A stretch of DNA of 32,566 nucleotides from SPCO01 sp964427285 (GTDB taxonomy: Bacteria; Chloroflexota; Limnocylindria; Limnocylindrales; CSP1-4): assembly GCA_964427285.1 (NCBI GenBank), contig CAYRTS010000030.1, positions 1 through 32,566 on the forward strand. Reading direction: 5' to 3'. The notes under the pieces are model-generated. The model was not told where the DNA came from. It searched no databases and saw only the letters and a program-made list of their open reading frames with translations. Shown here piece after piece: positions 31,962 to 32,566 of this stretch (its first letter is position 1; each line of letters starts with the position of its first letter). The position numbers and the translations under genes were made by a program.

Positions 31962-32566
31962 CTAGAGGGCGTCGAGAACCGAGCGCGGAAACGTCGTCGA
32001 TGTGACCTGCGATACCCAATTCCCGGTGGCGAACTCCTGTGCCTGTTGGAGGGTTGGGGAGAAGTATTTGCCAAACTCGGCGGAGCTGCCAGCTGTGCGG
32101 TAGGTTCCGGTAGCAGCGATATCGGCCGCCTCTTCGGCACCGACCGCGCGATATAGGGGCACTCCGCCCCGATCCACGCCCCCGGCTTTGGATACCAATT
32201 TGCCCAAGACCTCGGCGCGCGCGATGAGGCCGCCGATCTTTGGGATCTTCCCGACGAGCGGGACAGCCCCAAGGAGATTCGCCCCACAGCCGCCGTAGTT
32301 GCCTTCGGAGCAGTCCTTGGCCGCGAGAACCCCACTGCCGATACCGGTCGGATCGATCGCTGCGGCGATCTCCATCATCTCATCGGGCATTCGGGGAGGC
32401 CCCTGGGAGCAGGACGACAAGGCTCCAGCGCTCAGGCAGATTCCTGCCGATAGCTTGATGGGCGGCGCCGCCCGCGCACTGCGCGTCACCGCCGCCTTCG
32501 CTTTCGGCTTCGTCGCCAGGGCGAACTTGAGCGCGGCCTCGGCGCTCTTGAGCGACGCCACAGCAG
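31962..32566 (-). CDS. C-terminal part of a polymorphic (Rhs-type) toxin with in-frame TAG
   Basis: The open frame enters from the window edge and reads about 200 codons to TAG at 31964-31962. A GTG at 32561 could start it, but the frame is open beyond, so it is probably the tail of a larger Rhs/polymorphic toxin. IDPTGIGSGVLAAKDC then NLLGAVPLVGKIPKIGGL is a pre-toxin segment typical of such proteins. The tip (VPLYRAVGAEEAADIAATG; GKYFSPTLQQAQEFATG) resembles ADP-ribosyltransferase-like toxin domains. After the TAG the frame continues 26 codons (PAYAAGEGSFYFVPSQLF, then PHGPVKFE) to a TGA overlapping the next gene's ATG, so the TAG looks premature. Confidence 0.72.
   Translation of the reverse strand, partial: AVASLKSAEAALKFALATKPKAKAAVTRSARAAPPIKLSAGICLSAGALSSCSQGPPRMPDEMMEIAAAIDPTGIGSGVLAAKDCSEGNYGGCGANLLGAVPLVGKIPKIGGLIARAEVLGKLVSKAGGVDRGGVPLYRAVGAEEAADIAATGTYRTAGSSAEFGKYFSPTLQQAQEFATGNWVSQVTSTTFPRSVLDAL

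Overview
The window is about 32.6 kb of GC-rich bacterial chromosome with very tight gene packing. GTG and TTG starts are common, and at least eight gene pairs share 4-base ATGA/GTGA stop-start overlaps. Gene content fits a Chloroflexota-type bacterium: a class I lysyl-tRNA synthetase next to SerRS, a K+-independent-type proton pyrophosphatase, and a stand-alone divergent NuoN-like protein. This assignment is inferred from content and composition only; no rRNA or tRNA gene is present to confirm it.

Layout. 1-700 (minus): the start of an unknown gene cut by the window edge, then a MazE/MazF-type toxin-antitoxin pair. 881-1705 (plus): an isocitrate lyase/PEP mutase family enzyme. 1751-9403 (minus): a housekeeping block of serS, lysK, greA, argR, uppP and hppA, with good sigma70-like promoters before greA and hppA. 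9667-12366 (plus): signal peptidase I and two membrane proteins resembling complex I subunits J and N. 12378-15292 (minus): ndk, an acidic/proline-rich protein of unknown function, and an M16 zinc peptidase translationally coupled to it. 15563-16894 (plus): an NCS2 purine permease behind a structured leader. 16964-17398 (minus): an unknown small protein. 17523-21575 (plus): a pantothenate/CoA operon of coaX, coaBC, panB and panC. 21532-25674 (minus): a BioD-like/DRTGG protein, an unknown 201-residue protein, glutamate dehydrogenase and DegV. 25769-30324 (plus): an MFS transporter coupled to a cytoplasmic gamma-glutamyltranspeptidase, a small Cys4 protein, and the AzlC/AzlD amino-acid exporter. 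30499-31028 (plus): a DUF433/DUF5615 toxin-antitoxin-like pair.

The right end (31230-32566, minus) is the accessory part. It holds the C-terminal end of a polymorphic (Rhs-type) toxin with a pre-toxin segment and an ADP-ribosyltransferase-like tip. The toxin frame is broken by an in-frame TAG, but behind the TAG it reads on for 26 codons and ends in an ATGA overlap with a small gene. That small gene resembles domain III of elongation factor Tu and sits exactly where an immunity gene would be expected. Downstream, in the same orientation, lies a frameshifted piece of Rhs core. This toxin/EF-Tu-mimic cassette is the most interesting element of the window.

Functionally, the window joins translation and transcription genes (serS, lysK, greA), envelope and secretion genes (uppP, lepB), energy and nucleotide genes (hppA, ndk, nuo-like), CoA biosynthesis, and nitrogen/amino-acid metabolism (argR, gdhA, ggt, azlCD). 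Two toxin-antitoxin pairs and a toxin/immunity remnant lie near the two ends.
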